A DNA stretch of 64,000 bases, from contig NZ_JRJE01000029.1 of NCBI RefSeq assembly GCF_000763295.1, positions 1-64,000 on the forward strand. The letters are read 5' to 3'. Position 1 is the first letter of the stretch. The number at the start of each line of letters is the position of its first letter. Below, piece after piece: positions 17,452-26,105 of the stretch. The position numbers were made by a program, and so were the translations under genes. The notes beneath the pieces were generated by a model, which searched no databases, had not been told where the DNA came from, and saw only the letters and a program-made list of their open reading frames with translations. This DNA comes from Thalassospira australica. Lineage in GTDB: Bacteria > Pseudomonadota > Alphaproteobacteria > Rhodospirillales > Thalassospiraceae.

Positions 17452-18236
17452 CTACCAAGTCTGATGCTGCACCCAAATCTGCCCCGCGCACCAGAGGCCG
17501 CAATGTTCTTGCCGTCGCATCTGGGAAAGGCGGCGTGGGCAAGACCTGGTTTTCTATTACCCTGACCCATGCGCTGGTTCTGGAAGGTCACAAGACCCTT
17601 TTGTTTGACGGTGACCTTGGGCTGGCCAACATCGACATTCAGCTTGGCCTGATGCCGAAATATGACCTTGGCGGCGTCATTTCCGGGCGAATCAGCCTGA
17701 AAGACGCGGTGACCCATTTCCCTGATGGCGATTTTGACATCATCGCCGGTCGCAGCGGATCGGGCAGCCTTGCCAATCTTCAGGCCACCCGACTTCAGGC
17801 CTTGTCAGACGATTTGATCCAGACTGGCAAGGAATATGATAAGGTATTGATTGATCTTGGTGCGGGTGTTGATCAGGGCGTGCGTCAAATGACGGGCCTG
17901 GCGAACACGGTCATCGTGATTACCAACGGTGATCCAACCTCGCTGACCGATGCCTATGCCTTTATCAAAGTGACCCACATGGCGCGCCCGAAAACCGATA
18001 TCCGGGTTGTGGTAAATATGGCCAAGGACAAAAAAGAAGGTCAGGCGATCTATAACAAGCTGCTCAAGGCCTGTGAGGGGTTCTTGAAAATATCGCCGCC
18101 GTTGCTTGGCGTTATTCGTGCGGATGCACGTGTATCGGAATGCATTCGTAATCAGACACCACTTTTGACCCGTCATCCGAACTGCGATGCCGCCCAAGAT
18201 ATAGAGGCGATCGCCCAAAACCTTCTCGAGGAATAG
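17448..18236 (+). CDS. flhG: MinD/ParA-like flagellar number regulator FlhG
   Basis: This 262-residue P-loop ATPase has the deviant Walker A GKGGVGKT at about residues 25-32, the DGDLGLANIDIQLG block after it, and a KVLIDLGAGVDQG switch segment. These mark the MinD branch (FlhG/FleN/YlxH). FlhG limits flagellar number by acting on FlhF and on the sigma-54 activator in polar flagellates. The start codon overlaps the flhF stop (ATGA), which supports coupled translation. The pair implies control of flagellar placement, probably polar. Confidence 0.92.
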   Translation: MTTKSDAAPKSAPRTRGRNVLAVASGKGGVGKTWFSITLTHALVLEGHKTLLFDGDLGLANIDIQLGLMPKYDLGGVISGRISLKDAVTHFPDGDFDIIAGRSGSGSLANLQATRLQALSDDLIQTGKEYDKVLIDLGAGVDQGVRQMTGLANTVIVITNGDPTSLTDAYAFIKVTHMARPKTDIRVVVNMAKDKKEGQAIYNKLLKACEGFLKISPPLLGVIRADARVSECIRNQTPLLTRHPNCDAAQDIEAIAQNLLEE

Positions 18237-18243
18237 GTTTGCC

Positions 18244-19851
18244 ATGACGCTCCCGCCACAAGCCATATCGCCCAGCCCTTCTGCTGGCGGAAATGCTTCG
18301 GCGGGAGGCACAGCCGGACAGGCTAGTCAGGGTTCTGTTCCTGCACAGGTAAACGCCACTGTCACAACCGCGACCTCCCAACAGGTTGCCAGCGCCTTGG
18401 CAAAACTGCCTGTCGAAACGCTTCTGCAGGCATCGGTTCAATCCCAATCGGGCAATCAGCTTACACTTGCCACTGCACTCGGGTCGGTCACGGTAAAGGT
18501 GCCCACACCGCTTCCGGGCAATCTGGGTGACCTGATCTGGGCCCGTATTCCAACGACCAATGCCGCGGGCACCCAAACAGGGACAGGCGGCGCAGACGAC
18601 ATGCGTCTGCAATTGCTGCCCCAAACCCTGACCCCCGCCGGGTCGGGTGCTGCCGGTAGCCTCACAGCAGGCGGCATCACCGCAAGCAGCTTGACACCCG
18701 GGCAGACTTTTAGCGCGGTGACAACATCGATCCTCAATATGCCAAATGGCACCCAATTGCCCGCAGGCAGTCAGACACAGGTGATTTTCCTTGGTCAAGG
18801 CACCGTAACGCCTCAACAGGCCGCAAACGTTATGGCAGCGGGCCCAACTGGCGCCCCAACTGCGGCTGGTGCTGGTGCTGGCATGGCGTCAACCGTTGTC
18901 GCGCAAAGCTCATCTGCGGCGCTGCCAAGCGGCACCTTGATGCTTACCGGGACTGTTTTGCCTGCCGATAGTCCCGAAGCCCGCATGCTGCCACAAGGAT
19001 TTACAGCCCTTCGCACCAATGCAGGGATCGTCGGAATCAAACTTCCGGTTCCGGCACCAACAGGTGCGACCCTGTCATTTAGCGTCGATCCATCCGGGAC
19101 TGCCAAGGTCGGGACCACTCCCCAGATGACCGAAGCGCAATTGGTCGCACGTGGGCAAACTGCAGCCCTGACCCACGACTGGGACAGTTTGCAAAAGGCG
19201 GTCAGTGCCCTGCAACAGCATGATCCGGGGGCTGCACTCAGCCTGCTTAACAATATCCCGCAGGCTGGTCCCAAATTGACCACCACCATGATGTTCTTCT
19301 TTGCTGCCATCAATGGATCGGGCGGCAATTTGCGTGGCTGGTTGGGGGATCGTGCCGCCAACAGTCTGGCTGCACTTAAAGACATTGACGGCGGCGGGCT
19401 TAAGCGACTTGAAGGCGATTTTGGCCAATTGCGGGCGATGGCAACCGAAGAACGCCCAGATGGTTGGCGTGTGATGGCAATGCCATTTAACATGGGCGAC
19501 AAAATCGAACAGCTTCAATTGGGGTGGCGTCATGGCGACCGCGACAATGATCCGGACAAACCCGATGATCAGGGAACACGTTTCCTGCTTGATTTGTCCT
19601 TCAGTGTGGTCGGTCACACGCAACTTGATGGATTGGTCAAAGGCGAAGACAGCAAGTTTGACCTGATTGTTCGCACGGAAAACCCGCTGCAAGCGCACAA
19701 CCGCGATGACATTCGCAGCATCTTCCGCGAGGCCCTGCAAATTGCCGGTTATACCGGCCATCTCGTGTTTCAGGACGGATCGCGTTTTGTCGAAATCGCC
19801 CCGATGGCAGACCCGGATGGGTCAAACCCCCATCACGGGATCGAAGCCTGA
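18244..19851 (+). CDS. FliK-like protein, possible second hook-length/export-switch factor
   Basis: This is a 535-residue, Ala/Gly/Thr/Pro/Gln-rich protein with no membrane segment. The C-terminal part (about residues 440-525) alternates beta strands and helices, including FLLDLSFSVVGHTQLDGLV and a following FREALQIAGYTGHLVF. This resembles the Flg_hook fold of FliK in pattern and position. The first 300 residues look disordered, as in ruler proteins. It lies 7 bp after flhG and is probably co-transcribed with the flagellar operon. The likeness is from pattern only. A real fliK is at 3769, so this would be a paralogue. GAGGA lies upstream of the ATG but rather far. Confidence 0.55.
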   Translation: MTLPPQAISPSPSAGGNASAGGTAGQASQGSVPAQVNATVTTATSQQVASALAKLPVETLLQASVQSQSGNQLTLATALGSVTVKVPTPLPGNLGDLIWARIPTTNAAGTQTGTGGADDMRLQLLPQTLTPAGSGAAGSLTAGGITASSLTPGQTFSAVTTSILNMPNGTQLPAGSQTQVIFLGQGTVTPQQAANVMAAGPTGAPTAAGAGAGMASTVVAQSSSAALPSGTLMLTGTVLPADSPEARMLPQGFTALRTNAGIVGIKLPVPAPTGATLSFSVDPSGTAKVGTTPQMTEAQLVARGQTAALTHDWDSLQKAVSALQQHDPGAALSLLNNIPQAGPKLTTTMMFFFAAINGSGGNLRGWLGDRAANSLAALKDIDGGGLKRLEGDFGQLRAMATEERPDGWRVMAMPFNMGDKIEQLQLGWRHGDRDNDPDKPDDQGTRFLLDLSFSVVGHTQLDGLVKGEDSKFDLIVRTENPLQAHNRDDIRSIFREALQIAGYTGHLVFQDGSRFVEIAPMADPDGSNPHHGIEA

Positions 19852-19939
19852 TCGGTCTACGGGCATGAAATGAATACTTTTCCCGCCTACGCCATGCGCG
19901 TATCCTGAATGAGCGTAACAAATGAGAACGGTTGGAAGA

Positions 19940-20341
19940 ATGCTTGAGATTTATCAACGTCGTAACCTGATCCTGACCGAGGCAAACCCCGGCCCGCAGA
20001 TCGACTATGTCGTGACGTTGCAAAGTAATCTGACCGGCACAGAGGAAGTTTTTCCGGCCCGCATGACGCTACGCTATGTGCCGGACCGATTGATCCTCAA
20101 GACCAACAATCTTGCGGAATATTATGCCGAAATTTCAAATATCACGTTTGAAAACTTTGAAAGTGCGGCAGTGCTTCTGATGGATGATTTCAACAACGAA
20201 CTTGTACCCCGCTGGATCAGCCTGCGCCTGGACAAACAGACCGCTGATAATGATCAGGTGTTCCATCACGAAACCGCGCTTGAAGACCGTCAGCCCAAAT
20301 GGGGCAACCCCCGCCTTCTGGATCGGCTGGAACGCTACTGA
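19940..20341 (+). CDS. Conserved-looking hypothetical protein at end of flagellar operon
   Basis: This 133-residue soluble protein is of no family I recognise. It has an N-terminal segment with MLEIYQRRNLILTEANPGPQ, then alternating beta strands, an acidic middle and a charged C-terminus. It looks like one compact alpha/beta domain, with no signal peptide and no membrane helix. Two starts are possible: ATG 19922 has no ribosome site, and ATG 19940 has GGAAG close upstream. The second was preferred, though the site is weak. It follows the FliK-like gene by 88 bp on the same strand and converges on the oxygenase gene. Confidence 0.65.
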   Translation: MLEIYQRRNLILTEANPGPQIDYVVTLQSNLTGTEEVFPARMTLRYVPDRLILKTNNLAEYYAEISNITFENFESAAVLLMDDFNNELVPRWISLRLDKQTADNDQVFHHETALEDRQPKWGNPRLLDRLERY

Positions 20342-20365
20342 CGGTGCAAAAACGCTATTGCCACC

Positions 20366-20920
20366 TTAGCGAAACGGGTTGCCGTGTACCCATTGCGTCA
20401 GTGAATAACGCAACCCCGCCGTGGTTGGTGCAACCCGATGCAAGACAAAGCTTGGAAAGAAAATCGCCGTCCCCCGTTCCATCGGCGCGTCGATGAAATT
20501 CCCGGCTGGATTAAGCTGCAAAAGCCCGCCTTCATACTGATCCGGGGCAGATAGCTGGATCACCATGGTCAGTTTGCGACGGCGCGCCACATCGGATGCA
20601 CCGATGTCGCTGTGCCAGTCATAATGACCGCGAAGATCCCCGGCATAGCAGGCAATCTGGGCGTCCTCGGCAAACTCGGCCAAAGAAAAATCAAATACAT
20701 TGCGGTTCACATCCGCCACAAGATCAATGATCCGGCGCGATACGGCCGGTTCCTGTTCTTCGTTAAACCATGTGATCTTGGAGCGACGGATATGCGTCGC
20801 CGTTTGCCCCTGCACAAGGCCGCCTTCATCCATCTCGTGGGTGAAACCAGCGATCAGGCGATCACAGGTCGCGGTGTCAAGCGCACCCGGTACAATTGCA
20901 AACATTTCTTCTGGAAACAT
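20366..20920 (-). CDS. 2-oxoglutarate/Fe(II)-dependent dioxygenase (prolyl-4-hydroxylase type)
   Basis: This 184-residue single-domain oxygenase has an iron-binding triad visible as H-x-D in HYDWHSDIG and a distal His in FVLHRVAPTTAGLRYSLTQW. The Arg of that segment would bind 2-oxoglutarate. It resembles the PKHD/PiuC group but is shorter than PiuC (about 226). The substrate is unknown. The start was set at 20920 because GGAGG lies 9 nt upstream of it; the ATG at 20929 would be only 1 nt from the same GGAGG. It is a single gene on the minus strand, tail to tail with the preceding gene. Confidence 0.82.
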   Translation of the reverse strand: MFPEEMFAIVPGALDTATCDRLIAGFTHEMDEGGLVQGQTATHIRRSKITWFNEEQEPAVSRRIIDLVADVNRNVFDFSLAEFAEDAQIACYAGDLRGHYDWHSDIGASDVARRRKLTMVIQLSAPDQYEGGLLQLNPAGNFIDAPMERGTAIFFPSFVLHRVAPTTAGLRYSLTQWVHGNPFR

Positions 20921-21067
20921 GCAGGACATCCTCCATGCGGGGTGGACCCTTTGATTTAGTAGTGCATCAGGTCCAAGACAATTCTTTGCGGAAAGATGCT
21001 ATAGGGCCAATTAATGCGAGGTTCCAGAAAATTCGCCACATGCCATCGTTACATTTCGGGCATTTGC

Positions 21068-21715
21068 TCAGTCAAGATGAATGATCCGGCCGGATGCAGC
21101 ATCCCCGTCTTCGGGATCATGGGTCACCATCAAAGTCGGCAATTGGTTTTTACGGCACAGATCAAACACAAACGACCTGATCTGATCGCGCAGCCCGCTA
21201 TCAAGCTTTGAAAACGGTTCATCAAGCAGCAATGCACAAGGTTCCGAAAGCAATACGCGCATCAATGCAACACGCGCCCGCTGACCGCCTGACAAGGTTG
21301 CCGGGTCACGATCATAAAACCCGTCCATACCGGCACTCCTGAGCGCCTCGTCTACCCGTGCCCGGCGGTTTGCCCGCCCCCTGACACTTGATGGCAGGGC
21401 AAAGGCCAGATTTCCGCCAACCGACAAATGGGGAAACAGCAGATCATCCTGAAACAAAATTCCGACATGCCGGTCTTGTGGGGCCATCCCGTCAAGCGGA
21501 CTGCCATCCAGCATCACCTGTCCGCTCACGTCAAACACATCGGGCAGCGTTCCACAGATATGCCCAAGCAGGCTTGATTTTCCCGAACCGCTTGGCCCCA
21601 TCAGGGTCACGATTTCGCCCGGCGCAATGGTCAAATCCACCGACACCAGTTCCACACCCCGAAGGCAAATGCGCACGTCGCGCAATTCCAGACCCTTTTT
21701 GATACCTTCAGGCAT
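21068..21715 (-). CDS. ynjD: ABC transporter ATP-binding protein, YnjD type
   Basis: This 215-residue ATPase has Walker A GPSGSGKSS, signature LSGGQRARVALMR, Walker B ALLLDEPFSKLD and a switch His in VTHDPEDGD. It is short, as in YnjD and ThiQ. It starts 3 bp after the permease gene stop and completes a three-gene importer. The substrate of YnjBCD-type systems is not established, and the resemblance to thiamine and iron importers is only by family. Confidence 0.88.
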   Translation of the reverse strand: MPEGIKKGLELRDVRICLRGVELVSVDLTIAPGEIVTLMGPSGSGKSSLLGHICGTLPDVFDVSGQVMLDGSPLDGMAPQDRHVGILFQDDLLFPHLSVGGNLAFALPSSVRGRANRRARVDEALRSAGMDGFYDRDPATLSGGQRARVALMRVLLSEPCALLLDEPFSKLDSGLRDQIRSFVFDLCRKNQLPTLMVTHDPEDGDAASGRIIHLD

Positions 21716-21718
21716 CCA

Positions 21719-23404
21719 TCATTCCTTGTGTTGTGCCATCATGCCCCGTCGATGACGGAACAGAAACGCCGGTATCAACAATGCGCAGGCAAACCCGGCA
21801 AACGGCAGAACCATCTGCAAAAGCCCGTAAATGCCAATCATGCGTCGATCCCCACCCGATGCCAAGGCCACCGCCTCGGTCGTGACAGTGGCAAATCGAC
21901 CTGCCCCGATCAAAAGGGTTGGCAGGTACTGCCCCACAGTCACTGCAAGCCCCACGGCGGCGGCGGTCAGAACCGCACGGGTCAAAAGCGGCAGGCGCAC
22001 CTGCCAAAACACCCGTGCAGGCGATGCGCCAAGACACAGGGCCGTTTGCCCATAACGCGGATCAAGTGCGTGAAACGGATCTGACAGCGACAAAAACACA
22101 TAAGGTGCAACAAACACCAGATGGCCGAGCACGACCGACATCAATGTCCGTTCCAAGCCGATCAGGGTAAAGAACACCTGCAGACCGAACATAAAGCTGA
22201 TCTGGGGCACCAAAAGCGGCAGATAAATCAAAAGCATCGCCCGGCGTCCTGCTGACTTGCCTGTGCGCACCTCGTTTTCAAGGCACGCCAGAACCAATAC
22301 GACCGCGATCAATACTGCCGGAATCCCAATGCAAAGCGTGGTTGCCAAGCTGCTGCCAATCGTATCAAGCTCACGCGCCCAAAGTCGCAGACTGAAACCA
22401 CGCGGCAACAGGTCGGGAAAGGCCCAAAATCCGGCAATGCTCCAGACCAGCAAAACCACAAGACCCAGCACCACCGTCCCGGCTGCCACCAACGCCAAAA
22501 CAGCGCCAAGGCCCCGCGCACCTTTATCGCGTTTAAAACGGCGTCCATCCTCGGCCCAATGGCGGCCAAGGATCGCAATTATCTTTTCCCCGGCAAACCA
22601 TACAGCCATTGCAACAAGAACGATGACAAGTTGCAAGACAGCAGCACTTGACGCCATGAAACGCAATGCAAGATCAGGATCAGACAACCACCCCAATATG
22701 CGTACTGCAAGCGGGGCCGGTGTCGTTGGTGCCAGAATGATTGCAACATCAACAACCGATGTCGAATAGGCCAAAACCGCCAAAATGGGCAATCGGATTT
22801 GCGGGTAGATGCGTGGTAACGTTGCCTTGAACCAACCGGCAACCCGACCATAACCAAGGGTCGCGGTTACCTGTGTGGTGCGTTCGGTATCTGCCTGCGG
22901 GAGGGCTGCCAACGTCATCAGAAACAGAAACGGAATTTCCTTGGCAACAAGCCCGGCAATCATCGCCAATCCCCAAGGATCATGAATGATCGCGATATCA
23001 GGTGGGCGGTCCCATCCGGCCACTTGCGCAACCACACGGGTCATCCAGCCCGATGGCGCAATCAGAAATGCCAAACCAAAGGCCGCTGTTGCATGTGGCA
23101 CAGACAAAATCGGTGACAAAATCCGTTGCATCGCATGGAAAATGCGGGTGCCCTGCCATGCGGCACAAAACAACATGACCGTCGCAACCGAAACCACAGT
23201 TGCCGCCAGCCCGTTGATAAATGAAAGCCGGATCGAACTGCCAAGCCCCGGCTGCGCAAACAAAGCGGCCAATGGATCAAGACTGGGACTGTTTCCGCCA
23301 AGGGCTGGTAAAATGCCAAATGCAGGCAGCAACGTGCCAATCAGCCCGGCGGAAACCGGGCCAATCATCAGCACAATGGTCAGGATCGGGATAAACCGCA
23401 GCAT
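21719..23404 (-). CDS. ynjC: ABC transporter permease, fused double-domain YnjC type
   Basis: This 561-residue inner-membrane protein is made of two tandem BPD_transp_1 permease halves with about 12 membrane helices. EAA-type loops are seen in each half (for example TLGYGRVAGWFKATLPRIYP, and CLGASPARVFWQVRLPLLTR in the second). The fused design matches YnjC and FbpB-like permeases. It begins 6 bp after the binding-protein gene and ends 3 bp before the ATPase gene, so the three form one operon. Confidence 0.87.
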   Translation of the reverse strand: MLRFIPILTIVLMIGPVSAGLIGTLLPAFGILPALGGNSPSLDPLAALFAQPGLGSSIRLSFINGLAATVVSVATVMLFCAAWQGTRIFHAMQRILSPILSVPHATAAFGLAFLIAPSGWMTRVVAQVAGWDRPPDIAIIHDPWGLAMIAGLVAKEIPFLFLMTLAALPQADTERTTQVTATLGYGRVAGWFKATLPRIYPQIRLPILAVLAYSTSVVDVAIILAPTTPAPLAVRILGWLSDPDLALRFMASSAAVLQLVIVLVAMAVWFAGEKIIAILGRHWAEDGRRFKRDKGARGLGAVLALVAAGTVVLGLVVLLVWSIAGFWAFPDLLPRGFSLRLWARELDTIGSSLATTLCIGIPAVLIAVVLVLACLENEVRTGKSAGRRAMLLIYLPLLVPQISFMFGLQVFFTLIGLERTLMSVVLGHLVFVAPYVFLSLSDPFHALDPRYGQTALCLGASPARVFWQVRLPLLTRAVLTAAAVGLAVTVGQYLPTLLIGAGRFATVTTEAVALASGGDRRMIGIYGLLQMVLPFAGFACALLIPAFLFRHRRGMMAQHKE

Positions 23405-23410
23405 GCAGGG

Positions 23411-24652
23411 TTACTGCACAACGCCGTAACGCTTCTGCCATTCGGTTTCGACCAGCGACATCCAGCTTGGATGCGGTTCTGGCAGAACCGTGCCGCGTTC
23501 AGCAGGCGAAAGCGATGCGATACCAAGATCAAGATTGGCAAAGGCATCCTGCATGTCCGTTGGCAGCTTATCCATTGCAAGTACCGTATCAGCCCCCCAA
23601 TATTGCGGGTCCTGCTTGCGCAGTTGGGCTTCGGGCGACATCAGGAAATCGGCCAAAACAACCGCACCGGCCTTGGCAGATGCGTTATAGGGAATGGCAA
23701 CAAAGTTGGTATTGCCCAAGGTGCCATTGTCAAACACATAGGACCGCACGGTATCGGGAAGCTCAAACGCCTCGATTGCCGATGACACCTCGCCGGAACT
23801 AAACGAAAAGGCGATATCGACCTCGTTATCAGCCAAAAGCGTGCGCATCGATGCCCCGTTTTGCGGATAGGCCTGACCATCGCGCCACAAAAGTGGCTGC
23901 AAATCTTCAAGATATCCCCAAAGCGGTTCGAGGGTTTCTGTTGCATCGGCCGCATTTGCGGGCTTTTGCAGAACGCTTGGGTCTTCGACCACTTCGCTCA
24001 AAATCTGTTTAAGGAAGGTAGACCCCATATAATTTGGTGGCTGCGGATAGGCAAAACGCCCCGGGTGTTTTACCAGCCATTCCAAAAGTTCCTGTGCCGA
24101 TTTTGGCACTGTATCAAGCTTTGCCGTATCATAATAAAAACTGACCTGTGCCATGCCCCATGGGGCTTCAAACCCATCGGTCGGAACAGTAAAATCGTTC
24201 ACCACGGTTGGTTTGTTTTCGACATCGACATAAGCAAAATTCGGGGTTTGCTCCGCCCACGGACCAAACAACAGGTCATTGCGCTTCATCGCGGCAAAGT
24301 TTTCGCCGTTAATCCAGATCATATCGACCGCGCCGCCGTCATCAATGCCGGCTGTCTTTTCCGACAGTACCTTCGTCACGGCATCGGCAGTATCGGTCAG
24401 TTTGACCTGCACAACTTCAACGCCATACCGTTCAAGAACCTGATCCCCGGCCCATGCAATATAATCATTGATCCGCGGCTCTCCGCCCCAGGCATGCCAA
24501 TAAACGGTTTGGCCACGCGCCTGATCAAGAACCGATTGCCAGTTCCCGACATCTGGTGCCGGGTCGGCCTGTGCCGGGACCGAAAGCGACGCGGCTGCAA
24601 CCCCCGTTGCCAATGCCAAAGCTGAAACAAAACCGCGCATTTTCGAACCCAT
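23411..24652 (-). CDS. ynjB: ABC transporter substrate-binding protein, YnjB type
   Basis: This 413-residue periplasmic protein has a Sec signal peptide (MRGFVSALALATGVAAASLS, cleavage near SVPAQA). The mature part has the YnjB family sequence VYWHAWGGEPRINDYIAWAG near the N-terminus and MIWINGENFAAMKRNDLLFG later. The ATG at 24652 was chosen because AAGGA lies 9 nt upstream. A TTG three codons earlier is also possible. It is the first gene of the ynjBCD operon and diverges from the terC-like gene over 155 bp. Confidence 0.88.
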   Translation of the reverse strand: MGSKMRGFVSALALATGVAAASLSVPAQADPAPDVGNWQSVLDQARGQTVYWHAWGGEPRINDYIAWAGDQVLERYGVEVVQVKLTDTADAVTKVLSEKTAGIDDGGAVDMIWINGENFAAMKRNDLLFGPWAEQTPNFAYVDVENKPTVVNDFTVPTDGFEAPWGMAQVSFYYDTAKLDTVPKSAQELLEWLVKHPGRFAYPQPPNYMGSTFLKQILSEVVEDPSVLQKPANAADATETLEPLWGYLEDLQPLLWRDGQAYPQNGASMRTLLADNEVDIAFSFSSGEVSSAIEAFELPDTVRSYVFDNGTLGNTNFVAIPYNASAKAGAVVLADFLMSPEAQLRKQDPQYWGADTVLAMDKLPTDMQDAFANLDLGIASLSPAERGTVLPEPHPSWMSLVETEWQKRYGVVQ

Positions 24653-24807
24653 TCCGGACAATCCTTATCTAGCTGTTTGATTTTATTATTGTCATTTTTC
24701 CGCCTGTAGCAGGATAAAATCAATTCACGCTTGCGTTAGACCGTCACTGATCACACCTTACCTGCGGTCTGTCTATTATCAATTCGGCCGCAACTGGGGC
24801 TTTGATC

Positions 24808-25545
24808 ATGTTTGAATGGATGAGCGATCCGAATATGTGGATGGGTCTTGCGACCCTGACGGCGCTTGAAATTGTATTGGGTATCGACAACATCGTCTTT
24901 TTGTCAGTGATTGTTTCCAAACTCCCGCAAAACCAGCAGAACGCTGCGCGCCGGATTGGCCTGCTTGCCGCGATGGGCATGCGTCTGATTCTTTTGGCCG
25001 GGATCGCATGGGTCATGCAACTCACAGCGCCGTTATTTGCTGCCTTTGGTCAGGAAATCAGCGGTCGCGATCTGATCCTGATTGTTGGCGGACTGTTTTT
25101 GATCGCCAAGGCCTCCAAGGAAATCCATCACACAATTGATGAACCCGAAGAACACGGCCCCGGCAAAATCATGTCGAGTTTTGCCATGACCATCGCGCAG
25201 ATCATGGTGCTGGATATGATCTTCTCGCTTGATAGCGTGATTACAGCCGTTGGCCTGGTTGATCACATCTCCATCATGGTGATTGCGGTCGTTTTGTCCG
25301 TTCTGGTGATGCTCGTTGCAGCCAAGACCATTGGGGAGTTTGTTGAAAAACACCCTTCTGTCAAAATGCTCGCACTGTCGTTTTTGATATTGGTCGGGTT
25401 TGTGCTGCTGCTTGACGGCGTCGAAATCCATGTGCCGAAGGGTTACATCTATTTCGCGATGGCCTTTAGCCTGTCGGTCGAAACCCTCAACCTTCTGAAC
25501 CGGAAACGTAAACTCAAAAATCGAGCAGAAGAAAATGCTGGATGA
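24808..25545 (+). CDS. TerC-family integral membrane protein
   Basis: This 245-residue protein has about seven membrane helices. It carries the TerC hallmarks LTALEIVLGIDNIVFLSVIV (helix 1) and MIFSLDSVITAVGLVDH (helix 5), whose acidic residues are thought to take part in metal transport. Family members such as Alx and YkoY are linked to manganese export. Some others carry a CBS/CorC_HlyC tail, which is absent here. ATG 24808 was preferred to TTG 24802. It is transcribed alone, divergent from ynjB. Confidence 0.9.
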   Translation: MFEWMSDPNMWMGLATLTALEIVLGIDNIVFLSVIVSKLPQNQQNAARRIGLLAAMGMRLILLAGIAWVMQLTAPLFAAFGQEISGRDLILIVGGLFLIAKASKEIHHTIDEPEEHGPGKIMSSFAMTIAQIMVLDMIFSLDSVITAVGLVDHISIMVIAVVLSVLVMLVAAKTIGEFVEKHPSVKMLALSFLILVGFVLLLDGVEIHVPKGYIYFAMAFSLSVETLNLLNRKRKLKNRAEENAG

Positions 25546-25610
25546 AGACTGTCGAGGCTGAAGGTAATGGGCCGGAGGGCTGGAGAACTGGAATGCTTGG
25601 GCTGATGTGA

Positions 25611-26039
25611 TCAGACCAGCCCGTCATCCCGGGTGACGGATCGCATGCCGATCTCGTCCAGTTCGTCCTGTTCTTTCTTTTCTTCTTCGGCACGTTCGGC
25701 CTCAAGCCGGTTGCGTTCGGCGATTTCGGCGGTTTTGAGTTCCTTGAAGGCATCGGCGACTTCTTCGCGAAAGACGTCGATTTTTTCTTCTTGTTCGGCA
25801 ATCATTTTGGTGATGGCTTCGCGTTCGGCAATCACCGCATTGGCAAACCCGCCATAGGCAAACCCAGCCAGTTCGGGATTTTCTGCAGCAACCTTTTGTT
25901 CGGCCAGCACGGCTTGTTCAAGCGCTTCTTTCTCGGCCTCAAGATTACCCAACACGCCAAGCATTTCGCCCAGTTCGCGTTGTTTTTCATCAAGCGCCCA
26001 TTTGCGCATGCGCACCAGTGTTTTGAAATCCTTGGCCAT
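25611..26039 (-). CDS. fliJ: Flagellar export chaperone FliJ
   Basis: This 142-residue, almost wholly helical protein begins with KDFKTLVRMRKWALDEKQRE, the FliJ signature. Two long heptad helices follow, ending in a Glu/Lys-rich tail. FliJ inserts in the centre of the FliI hexamer like the gamma subunit of F1-ATPase and links it to FlhA. It lies 66 bp downstream of fliI on the same strand, the normal pairing. Confidence 0.9.
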   Translation of the reverse strand: MAKDFKTLVRMRKWALDEKQRELGEMLGVLGNLEAEKEALEQAVLAEQKVAAENPELAGFAYGGFANAVIAEREAITKMIAEQEEKIDVFREEVADAFKELKTAEIAERNRLEAERAEEEKKEQDELDEIGMRSVTRDDGLV

Positions 26040-26105
26040 AGGTTATCCCCTATGATCGGTAAACATGTTGTGGACACGCATGTCCACTTGCTGATGCCAC
26101 CCGCA

